This document shows, piece after piece, positions 1 through 4,533 of a DNA stretch of 5,664 nt. Each line of letters begins with the position of its first letter. Within the stretch, counting starts at the first letter, position 1. The DNA is from DAOPZC01 sp035353175. GTDB lineage: Bacteria > Verrucomicrobiota > Kiritimatiellia > RFP12 > UBA1067. The DNA lies in contig DAOPZC010000139.1 of assembly GCA_035353175.1 (NCBI GenBank), positions 1 to 5,664 on the forward strand, given 5' to 3'. The translations under genes and the position numbers were made by a program. Under the pieces are notes generated by a model. It had not been told where the DNA came from. It did not search any database and was given only the letters and a program-made list of their open reading frames with translations.

Positions 1-142
1 CGGCGTGCATGTGCTGGCGGTCAGAACCCAGAATTACAAGGGCGCGTTGCGTACGCTGCGCAATCGCCGCGTGGTGCGCGATTCCGGCTGGAAGCGCGCG
101 ATCGTGACGGTGAAGGCAGGCGAGCGTATCGAGACCGTTTAA
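1..142 (+). CDS. rplW: 50S ribosomal protein L23, C-terminal part (5' end outside window)
   Basis: An open frame enters from the left edge (first complete codon at position 2) and ends at a TAA at 140-142, giving the last 46 residues. The visible peptide starts GVHVLAVRTQNYKG and ends VTVKAGERIETV. It matches the C-terminal half of bacterial L23: a strand like V..VNT.N.KGK, a basic stretch (RTLRNRR), the W-K-[KR]-A element (here SGWKRAIVTV) and a short acidic end. L23 binds domain III of 23S rRNA beside the exit tunnel, where trigger factor and SRP dock; the docking residues lie in the missing N-terminal half. The position directly before rplB, 24 nt upstream, is the canonical place for rplW. 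The assignment rests on both the peptide and the context. Confidence 0.9.
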   Translation, partial: GVHVLAVRTQNYKGALRTLRNRRVVRDSGWKRAIVTVKAGERIETV

Positions 143-166
143 CGCCGCCAGAGAGGATAAGAGGCC

Positions 167-991
167 ATGGGGCTCAAGACATTCAAACCGAGAAGCGAAG
201 GCTTGCGACACCGTGTCGCTCCGACCTTCGAAGAAATTACCGAAGTCAAGCCTGTTCGCAGGCTGACTGAGGCGACCAAGAGCAAGGCGGGCCGGAACAA
301 CCAGGGCCGCATCACGACGCGCCATCGCGGCGGCGGCGTGAAGCGCCGTTACCGTATCGTCGACTTCCGTCGCGATAAAGTCGGTATTCCCGCGCGTGTC
401 GAGGCGATCGCCTATGACCCGAACCGTTCCGCGAACCTTGCCTTGCTGAAATACGTGGACGGCGAGAAGCGCTACATCCTCGCCCCGACGGGGCTGAAGG
501 TGAACGACGCGGTGATGGCGGGGCCTGAGGCCGAGCCGAGCGTCGGCAACGCGCTGCCGCTGGCGCAGATCCCGCTGGGTCTGTTCGTGCACAACATCGA
601 GCTGGTGCCGGGCAAAGGGGGCAAGCTGGCCCGTTCCGCGGGCAACAGCTGCCAGGTGATGGCGCGCGACGGCAACTTCGTGACGCTGCGCCTGCCGTCT
701 GGCGAAGTCCGGCAGTTCCTCTCGAACTGCACCGCGACGGTCGGCCAGGTCGGCAACGCCGAGTGGAGCAGCATTAAGCTGGGCAAAGCCGGACGCAAAC
801 GCTGGATGGGCATCCGCCCGACGGTGCGCGGTGTGGCGATGAACCCGGTTGACCATCCGATGGGTGGTGGTGAAGGCCGCACGTCTGGCGGCAGTCACCC
901 TCGTTCGCCTTGGGGCAAGCTGTCGAAGGGCGGGAAGACGCGCAACCGCCGTAAGACCAGCAGCAGGTTCATTGTGAAGCGGAGAAAGTAA
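167..991 (+). CDS. rplB: 50S ribosomal protein L2
   Basis: This 274-residue protein has the usual length of bacterial L2, which binds 23S rRNA, bridges the subunits and lies near the peptidyl transferase centre. The N-terminal OB-like RNA-binding domain (about 40-120) contains AGRNNQGRIT and RHRGGG, followed by EAIAYDPNRSAN and DGEKRYILAP. The SH3-like domain (about 125-200) contains the NIELVPGKGG and RSAG elements. The C-terminal extension holds GKAGRKRWMGIRPTVRG and the NPVDHPMGGGEG loop. His230 aligns with the functionally important His229 of E. coli, while Met232 stands where E. coli has His231. The ATG start is set by GAGGA at 153-157, nine bases upstream. The gene follows rplW by 24 nt and is 3 nt from rpsS. 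No truncation is seen. Confidence 0.98.
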   Translation: MGLKTFKPRSEGLRHRVAPTFEEITEVKPVRRLTEATKSKAGRNNQGRITTRHRGGGVKRRYRIVDFRRDKVGIPARVEAIAYDPNRSANLALLKYVDGEKRYILAPTGLKVNDAVMAGPEAEPSVGNALPLAQIPLGLFVHNIELVPGKGGKLARSAGNSCQVMARDGNFVTLRLPSGEVRQFLSNCTATVGQVGNAEWSSIKLGKAGRKRWMGIRPTVRGVAMNPVDHPMGGGEGRTSGGSHPRSPWGKLSKGGKTRNRRKTSSRFIVKRRK

Positions 992-994
992 CGC

Positions 995-1276
995 ATGGCA
1001 AGGTCGATTAAGAAAGGCCCTTACGTAGAGAAGAGCCTTCTCGAGAAAGTCGAGAAAATGAATGCGTCCGGCAGAAAACAGCCGATCAAGACCTGGTCGC
1101 GCCGTTCCATGATTCTACCGGATTTCGTCGGGCATACGTTTGCCATTCATAACGGCAAGCAGCATGTGCCGATTTTCATCACCGAGAACATGGTGGGCCA
1201 CCGTCTGGGCGAGTTCGCGCCGACGCGCACGTTCAAGCAGCACGGTGTCCATACGGACAAAGCGGTCGCGAAATAA
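995..1276 (+). CDS. rpsS: 30S ribosomal protein S19
   Basis: This 93-residue protein matches bacterial S19 along its whole length. Diagnostic segments are MARSIKKGPYV at the N-terminus, IKTWSRRSMILPDFVGHTFAIHNGK in the middle (about 31-55), and MVGHRLGEFAPTRTF (66-80) near the C-terminus. S19 sits in the 30S head, forms a complex with S13, binds 16S rRNA and contacts the A-site finger and 5S-side bridges of the 50S. The start lies only 3 nt after the rplB stop. Its Shine-Dalgarno GGAGA (981-985) lies inside the last codons of rplB, nine bases before the ATG, so translation is probably coupled to L2. No cysteine is present and there is nothing irregular. Confidence 0.98.
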   Translation: MARSIKKGPYVEKSLLEKVEKMNASGRKQPIKTWSRRSMILPDFVGHTFAIHNGKQHVPIFITENMVGHRLGEFAPTRTFKQHGVHTDKAVAK

Positions 1277-1277
1277 C

Positions 1278-1281
1278 GGAG
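1278..1281 (+). promoter_or_regulatory. Shine-Dalgarno that selects the rplV ATG
   Basis: GGAG follows the rpsS stop and lies ten bases before the ATG at 1292. An upstream in-frame TTG at 1283 is only one base away from it and cannot use it. The site therefore favours the 111-residue form of L22 over a version three residues longer. Confidence 0.75.
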
Positions 1282-1291
1282 TTTGAGAACA

Positions 1292-1627
1292 ATGGAAGTG
1301 ACTGCCATCACCCGTAACGTCAGGATGTCCGCCCAGAAAGGCCGGCCGCTGGCTCGCAAGTGCCAGGGGCTGCCCGTGGCGGCCGCCCTGAAGGTTGTCG
1401 AATTCAGCCCGCGCAAGGCCGCGCTCGTCCTGAGCAAGACGCTCAAGTCGGCGATCGCCAACGCGCGGAACAACGCGAACCTCGATGTGGACACGCTCAA
1501 GGTGAACTTGTGCGTGTTCGACGAGGGAACGCGCATGCGCCGGTTCTGGCCGCGTGCCCGCGGAAGCGCGAGCCCGATCGCCAAGAGGTTGTGTCATTGC
1601 AAGGTTGTCCTGACCGACGGTCAGTGA
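1292..1627 (+). CDS. rplV: 50S ribosomal protein L22
   Basis: The 111-residue product is L22, which binds several 23S rRNA domains and sends a long beta-hairpin into the exit tunnel. Family features are EVTAITRNVRMSAQKGR at the N-terminus, EFSPRKAALVLSKTLKSAIANARNN (about 37-61), and the hairpin NLCVFDEGTRMRRFWPRARGSASPIAKR. Residues MRR at 82-84 align with the E. coli MKR whose deletion gives erythromycin resistance. I chose the ATG at 1292 because GGAG at 1278-1281 lies ten bases upstream. An in-frame TTG at 1283 would add MRT but sits only 1 nt from that motif. The usual early S-P-R-K is S-A-Q-K here, the C-terminus reads CHCKVVL where many homologues have SHITVVV, and there are four cysteines. 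Identification is firm although the protein is divergent. Confidence 0.95.
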   Translation: MEVTAITRNVRMSAQKGRPLARKCQGLPVAAALKVVEFSPRKAALVLSKTLKSAIANARNNANLDVDTLKVNLCVFDEGTRMRRFWPRARGSASPIAKRLCHCKVVLTDGQ

Positions 1628-1642
1628 GGCCGGCGACTTTTC

Positions 1643-1648
1643 AAGGAG
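1643..1648 (+). promoter_or_regulatory. Shine-Dalgarno that fixes the rpsC TTG start
   Basis: AAGGAG lies in the 28-nt gap between rplV and rpsC, seven bases before TTG at 1656. No ATG or GTG in frame sits at a suitable distance, and the peptide read from the TTG begins with the conserved S3 sequence MGQKVNPIGF. The TTG is therefore the real initiator. Confidence 0.9.
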
Positions 1649-1655
1649 CAAGACT

Positions 1656-2333
1656 TTGGGACAGAAAGTAAATCCAATCGGTTTCCGGATCGCGGTTGAC
1701 AAGCAGTGGCGTAGCCGTTGGTTTGCCAACAAGAAGCAATTCGGCGAACTGCTCGCAGAAGACCAGATGATCCGCGAAGTGGTCAAGAAACGCCTCGAGA
1801 GCGCAGCGATCACCAAGATCCTGATCGAGCGTTATGCGAACCGCGTGCGCATCAATCTGTTCACCGCCCGCCCGGGCGTCGTGATCGGACGTAAGGGCCA
1901 GGACGTCGACAAGATCCGTCAGGACTTGTCGAAGAAGACTGGCAAAGAGATCTACCTCGAGATCCATGAGGTGCGGGATCCTGACGCGAACGCCCAGCTC
2001 GTCGCCGAGAGCATCGCGCAGCAGGTCGAGCGCCGCGTGGCCCTCAAACGCGCCATGAAGCGCGCCCAGATGGTCGCGATGGACATGGGGGTCGACGGCA
2101 TCAAGATCCGCTGCAGCGGCCGCATCAACGGCGCCGAGATTTCCCGCGTGGAGTGGAGCAAGCAGGGCAAGGTCCCGCTGCACACGCTGCGCGCGAACAT
2201 CGACTACGGGTTTGCGGAAGCGCACACCACGGCCGGTCTGATCGGCGTCAAGGTCTGGATCTGCAAGAAGGACGATTTCCAGCCGGTCCGTACCGGCGGT
2301 CAGAGGAGGAGAAAAGATGCCCCTAATGCCTAA
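1656..2333 (+). CDS. rpsC: 30S ribosomal protein S3 (TTG start)
   Basis: This 225-residue protein is S3, at the mRNA entry side of the 30S head, where with S4 and S5 it acts as the ribosomal mRNA helicase. The start MGQKVNPIGFR is the universal S3 N-terminus. The KH domain carries ARPGVVIGRKG (71-81) with its GxxG-type loop. The C-terminal domain has ALKRAMKRA, IKIRCSGRINGAEISRVEW, GKVPLHTLRANIDYG and EAHTT.GLIGVKVWI. Residues 131, 132 and 135 are K, R and K, against R, R and K at the helicase positions of E. coli S3. The start codon is TTG, supported by AAGGAG at 1643-1648 with seven bases between and by the conserved N-terminus. The last 17 nt overlap rplP. Confidence 0.98.
   Translation: MGQKVNPIGFRIAVDKQWRSRWFANKKQFGELLAEDQMIREVVKKRLESAAITKILIERYANRVRINLFTARPGVVIGRKGQDVDKIRQDLSKKTGKEIYLEIHEVRDPDANAQLVAESIAQQVERRVALKRAMKRAQMVAMDMGVDGIKIRCSGRINGAEISRVEWSKQGKVPLHTLRANIDYGFAEAHTTAGLIGVKVWICKKDDFQPVRTGGQRRRKDAPNA
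2304..2309 (+). promoter_or_regulatory. Shine-Dalgarno for rplP inside rpsC
   Basis: AGGAGG lies within the final rpsC codons, seven bases before the rplP ATG at 2317. It decides between that ATG and the in-frame ATG at 2326, and it implies that rplP ribosomes load before rpsC translation has ended. Confidence 0.85.
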
Positions 2334-2739
2334 GCGGGTTAAACACCGCAAGCAGTTTAAGGGAAACCGTTCCGGCTTCGCCACCTCGGGTGCGCAGCTC
2401 GCGTACGGTGAGTTTGGCCTGAAGGCGCTCGAACGCGGGTTTTTGACCAACACGCAGATTGAAGCCTGCCGTGTGGTGATCAATCGCGAGATGAAGCGCA
2501 AGGGAAAACTGTGGATCCGTATCTTCCCCGACAAGCCGGTCACCCGCAAGCCGATCGAAGTGCGTATGGGCGGCGGAAAGGGTAATCCGGAGTTGTGGGT
2601 CGCCGTGATTCTTCCCGGCAAGATGCTGTTCGAGATCGGCGGCGTGCCGGACTCCGTGGCCCGCGAGTGCCTGCGTTTGGCGGACACGAAGCTCGGCATC
2701 CGGACGCAGCTCGTCACACGCAATGTAACGGGAGCTTAA
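2317..2739 (+). CDS. rplP: 50S ribosomal protein L16
   Basis: This 140-residue protein is L16, a late-assembling 50S protein at the base of the central protuberance that helps position A- and P-site tRNA. Visible family elements are the N-terminal PKRVKHRKQFKG, FGLKALERGFLTNTQIEA.R (about 33-52), GKLWIRIFPDKPVT.KP (63-79), the loop VRMGGGKGNPE (82-92) and PGKMLFEIGGVP (100-111). Arg83 corresponds to E. coli Arg81, hydroxylated there by RoxA (YcfD); whether that happens here cannot be told. The ATG at 2317 is chosen because AGGAGG (2304-2309) lies seven bases before it. A second ATG at 2326 would give MPKRVKH and is less well spaced. The gene begins inside rpsC (17-nt overlap), implying coupled translation. 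Confidence 0.97.
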   Translation: MPLMPKRVKHRKQFKGNRSGFATSGAQLAYGEFGLKALERGFLTNTQIEACRVVINREMKRKGKLWIRIFPDKPVTRKPIEVRMGGGKGNPELWVAVILPGKMLFEIGGVPDSVARECLRLADTKLGIRTQLVTRNVTGA

Positions 2740-2746
2740 CGGTACC

Positions 2747-2941
2747 ATGAAAGCAAGAGACTTGAGAGAACTTGGAGCGGCGGAGCTCGACCAGAAGATC
2801 CGGGAAGTGTCGCAGGAGTTGAATGACATGCGGATCAAGCACCGGTCGGGCGCCGGGGTCGAGAAACCGGTCCGTATGCGTACGCTGCGTCGTGAGATCG
2901 CGCGTATGAAGACGGTTCAAGCTGAGCGGGAGGCTAAGTAA
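2747..2941 (+). CDS. rpmC: 50S ribosomal protein L29
   Basis: This 64-residue protein has the size and two-helix pattern of L29, which binds 23S rRNA beside L23 at the tunnel exit. The sequence starts MKARDLRELGAAELDQKI, continues ELNDMRIKHRSGAGVEKPVRMRTLRREIARMKTV and ends AEREAK. The second half, P.R.R..RR.IAR.KTV, is the most diagnostic part. Helix 1 spans roughly residues 10-34 and helix 2 roughly 40-62. The gene starts 7 nt after rplP. Its likely Shine-Dalgarno, GGGAG at 2730-2734, sits in the end of rplP twelve bases before the ATG, slightly long. Its stop directly abuts the rpsQ start. The position between rplP and rpsQ is canonical. Confidence 0.95.
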   Translation: MKARDLRELGAAELDQKIREVSQELNDMRIKHRSGAGVEKPVRMRTLRREIARMKTVQAEREAK

Positions 2942-3205
2942 ATGGCCGAAACAAATGAGATTCGCGGCAGCCGCAAAGTCCGCAAGGGCAAAGTGGTCAG
3001 CAAGAGCGGCGAAAAGTCGGTGATCGTGCAGGGCGAGCGTCGCGAGCAGCATCCGGTGTATGGCAAGGTCATCCGCCGGTTCCAGAAATACCACGCCCAC
3101 GACGAAGAGAACACCGCCAAGGTCGGCGACACGGTGACCATCATGGAAACCCGTCCGCTGAGCGCGACGAAGCGCTGGCGCATCGTCAAGCCGGAGGTGA
3201 AGTAA
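2942..3205 (+). CDS. rpsQ: 30S ribosomal protein S17
   Basis: This 87-residue protein is S17, an OB-fold primary binder of the 16S rRNA 5' domain. Diagnostic segments are RKVRKGKVVS (11-20), EQHPVYGKVIRRFQKYHAHDE (35-55) and the near-invariant VGDTVTIMETRPLSATKRWRIV (61-82). The N-terminus MAETNEIRGS is a few residues longer than in compact homologues, an ordinary variation. The commoner D-K-T in the first hairpin is E-K-S here (24-26). The ATG follows the rpmC stop with no spacer. GGGAGG at 2928-2933, inside rpmC, is eight bases upstream, so re-initiation or coupling with L29 is likely. Confidence 0.97.
   Translation: MAETNEIRGSRKVRKGKVVSKSGEKSVIVQGERREQHPVYGKVIRRFQKYHAHDEENTAKVGDTVTIMETRPLSATKRWRIVKPEVK
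3193..3200 (+). promoter_or_regulatory. Strong Shine-Dalgarno for rplN inside rpsQ
   Basis: The eight bases GGAGGTGA lie six bases before the rplN ATG, within the final codons of rpsQ. They match without mismatch the complement of the common bacterial 16S rRNA 3' tail. The site fixes the rplN start and shows that rplN initiation does not depend on a separate leader, unlike E. coli, where rplN opens the spc operon. Confidence 0.85.
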
Positions 3206-3206
3206 C

Positions 3207-3572
3207 ATGATTCAGGAACAGACGATGATGGTGGTGGCGGACAACACGGGCGCTAAGCGCGCAATGTGTTTCCGCGTCCTCGGTCAGCGCAAGCGCTACG
3301 CCCATCTGGGCGACGTGGTCCGCGTGGCCATCAAGGAGGCGGCTCCCACGGGCGCCGTCAAGAAGGGTCAGGTCTGCACGGCGGTGATCGTGCGCACCGG
3401 GCAGCCCATCCGCCGCGACGACGGTTCGTATGTCCGCTTCGACCAGAATGCGTGCGTGATCGTGGACAACAAGATGAACCCGGTCGGCTCGCGTATTTTC
3501 GGGCCTGTCGCCCGCGAGTTGCGCGACAGGAACTACATGAAGATCATCTCACTGGCCCCGGAAGTGGTCTGA
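3207..3572 (+). CDS. rplN: 50S ribosomal protein L14
   Basis: This 121-residue protein is L14, which binds 23S rRNA next to L19 and L3 and forms bridge B8 with 16S helix 14; the ribosome silencing factor RsfS binds here in many bacteria. The signature runs MIQEQTMMVVADNTGAKRAMCFRVLG at the N-terminus, followed by YAHLGDVVRVAIKEA (31-45), GAVKKGQV (49-56), IRFDQNACVI-like residues 76-85 and GSRIFGPVARELRDRNYMKIISLAPEV at the end. Cys21 and Cys83 are also found in E. coli L14. The gene begins 1 nt after rpsQ. It is followed by a 78-nt gap, the longest in the window, whose inverted repeat includes the rplN stop codon. Confidence 0.98.
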   Translation: MIQEQTMMVVADNTGAKRAMCFRVLGQRKRYAHLGDVVRVAIKEAAPTGAVKKGQVCTAVIVRTGQPIRRDDGSYVRFDQNACVIVDNKMNPVGSRIFGPVARELRDRNYMKIISLAPEVV

Positions 3573-3586
3573 TCCAGTGATCGACC
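3566..3586 (+). other. Imperfect inverted repeat (possible RNA hairpin) across the rplN stop codon
   Basis: The outer arms GGTC (3566-3569) and GACC (3583-3586) are complementary. The inner arms GATC (3571-3574) and GATC (3579-3582) also pair, leaving a single bulged T at 3570 and a CAGT loop. This makes an eight-base-pair stem. The bulge is the first base of the rplN TGA stop. No T run follows, so it is not an intrinsic terminator. It begins the only sizeable intergenic gap in the cluster. A stem this short can arise by chance; a regulatory or RNA-processing role is conjecture. Confidence 0.4.
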
Positions 3587-3650
3587 GTGGCGCTGATGAT
3601 GCCGGGGTTAGGCCTGCGGGCGTCAAAACGGCTACGAGTTAGGAAACAGC
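3573..3650 (+). other. 78-nt rplN-rplX intergenic region
   Basis: This is the longest non-coding stretch in the window. It begins within the inverted repeat at 3566-3586, continues GC-rich with a few three-base complementary arms (such as GCC/GGC around 3612-3621), then turns A-richer before an AGGA Shine-Dalgarno (3641-3644) six bases upstream of rplX. I see no convincing -35/-10 pair, no terminator and no small open frame with a ribosome binding site. It may simply be a spacer or hold a lineage-specific regulatory site. Confidence 0.6.
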
Positions 3651-3968
3651 ATGAGTGTTGCTAGAATCAAGAAGAACGATACGGTGATCGCCATCGCTGG
3701 CGAGTCCGCCGGACAGACAGGCAAAGTCCTCCGCGTGATGGCCGACAAGGGCCGGGTGGTGGTGCAGGGCCTGAACATGGTGAAGAAGGCCGTCCGCCGT
3801 TCCCAGACCGCCCCCAACGGCGGTTTCGTGGACCGTGAGGCGCCGATGGATCTGTCTAACCTGATGCCCTATGACCCGGATAAGAAAAAGGGCGTCCGCA
3901 TCAGCAAAGTCCGCGAGGGCGATAAAATGGTGCGTAAATCCAAGGCTTCCGGAAAGAACCTGGACTAA
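3651..3968 (+). CDS. rplX: 50S ribosomal protein L24
   Basis: This 105-residue protein is L24, an assembly initiator that binds the 5' region of 23S rRNA and sits near the tunnel exit. The N-terminal KOW motif runs from about residue 6 to 33 (IKKNDTVIAIAGESAGQTGKVLRVMADK), followed by VVVQGLNMVKKAVRRSQ and the proline-rich continuation. EAPMDLSNLM (63-72) corresponds to the family EAPIHISNVM. The end, DKMVRKSKASGKNLD, matches the usual VR..KKSGE.ID tail. The ATG is preceded by AGGA (3641-3644) with six bases between, a weaker site than those of its neighbours. The gene is separated from rplN by 78 nt but lies only 11 nt before rplE. Confidence 0.96.
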   Translation: MSVARIKKNDTVIAIAGESAGQTGKVLRVMADKGRVVVQGLNMVKKAVRRSQTAPNGGFVDREAPMDLSNLMPYDPDKKKGVRISKVREGDKMVRKSKASGKNLD

Positions 3969-3979
3969 GGGAGGCGGAG

Positions 3980-4519
3980 ATGGCCAATCTCAAAGAAAGA
4001 TTCGCGAGTGAATTGGCGCCGAAGCTTCAGGAGAAGCTGGGCGTGACCAATAAGATGTTGATTCCCCGCCTCCAGAAGGTGGTGATCAACATGGGCTTCG
4101 GCATCGTCGAGAAGGACGTGCAGAAGTCGATCGTCGACGACCTCACCAAGCTGACCGGCCAAAAGCCGGTGCTGTGTAAGGCACGCAAGAGCATTTCGAA
4201 CTTCAAGCTGCGCGAAGGCATGGTGATCGGCGCAAAGGTGACCCTGCGCGGCCAGCGGATGTTCGATTTCATGGAGCGCCTGGTCTGCAGCGCGCTGCCG
4301 CGTATCCGCGACTTCCGCGGGATACCTAACCGCGGGTTTGACGGGCGGGGCAACTACACGCTGGGCTTGAAAGAGCACACGATCTTCCCCGAGATGGTCG
4401 ACTCCGGCGTGCAGGGCAACGATGTCGGCATGGACATCACCTTCGTCTCATCGGCGAAGGACAACAAGGGCACCCGCGAGCTGCTCGCGATTATGGGCAT
4501 GCCGTTCGCCGGCAAATAA
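3980..4519 (+). CDS. rplE: 50S ribosomal protein L5
   Basis: This 179-residue protein is L5, which binds 5S rRNA with L18 and L25-type proteins in the central protuberance, contacts P-site tRNA and forms bridge B1b. The sequence includes IPRLQKVVINMGFG (28-41), TGQKPVLCKARKSISNFKLREGMVIGAKVTLRG (59-91), the block PRIRDFRGIPNRGFDGRGNYTLGLKEH (107-133), and MDITFVSSAKDNKGTRELLAIMGMPF near the end. The length is typical. GGGAGG at 3969-3974 lies five bases before the ATG. The 11-nt gap from rplX has no room for a separate structured leader, relevant because E. coli S8 represses translation by binding mRNA at this junction. The stop codon forms part of the rpsN ribosome binding site. Confidence 0.98.
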   Translation: MANLKERFASELAPKLQEKLGVTNKMLIPRLQKVVINMGFGIVEKDVQKSIVDDLTKLTGQKPVLCKARKSISNFKLREGMVIGAKVTLRGQRMFDFMERLVCSALPRIRDFRGIPNRGFDGRGNYTLGLKEHTIFPEMVDSGVQGNDVGMDITFVSSAKDNKGTRELLAIMGMPFAGK

Positions 4520-4524
4520 GGAGG
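4517..4524 (+). promoter_or_regulatory. Shine-Dalgarno for rpsN overlapping the rplE stop codon
   Basis: The TAA that ends rplE is the first part of TAAGGAGG, an eight-base match to the complement of the common 16S rRNA 3' tail. The core AGGAGG (4519-4524) is nine bases before the rpsN ATG. A ribosome terminating rplE therefore sits directly on the initiation site of rpsN, which favours coupled synthesis of L5 and S14. Confidence 0.85.
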
Positions 4525-4533
4525 ATTTCCACA

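Noticed and set aside
1283..1291. TTG at 1283 as the rplV start
   Set aside because: Only one base separates it from the GGAG motif, while the ATG at 1292 has normal spacing and gives the usual L22 N-terminus.
1360..1671. A +1-type alternative frame inside rplV and a similar one inside rplN (3266-3580)
   Set aside because: Both are low-complexity Arg/Ala/Gly-rich translations of GC-rich sense genes, with no ribosome binding site of their own.
1115..1816. A 233-codon minus-strand open frame opposite rpsS, rplV and rpsC
   Set aside because: It is antisense to three conserved genes with clear ribosome binding sites. Its composition is that of a shadow frame.
1641..2723. A 360-codon open frame on the minus strand opposite rpsC and rplP
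   Set aside because: It lies antisense to two unmistakable ribosomal protein genes, crosses their junction and has no recognisable family features. Long antisense frames are expected from GC-rich codon use.
3566..3600. Intrinsic terminator after rplN
   Set aside because: The stem is short and bulged and is not followed by a T tract. Continuous gene order also argues against termination here.
3608..3640. Possible promoter upstream of rplX (TACGAG as a -10)
   Set aside because: No acceptable -35 hexamer lies at 16-18 bases, and the -10 match is poor, so I could not support a promoter.
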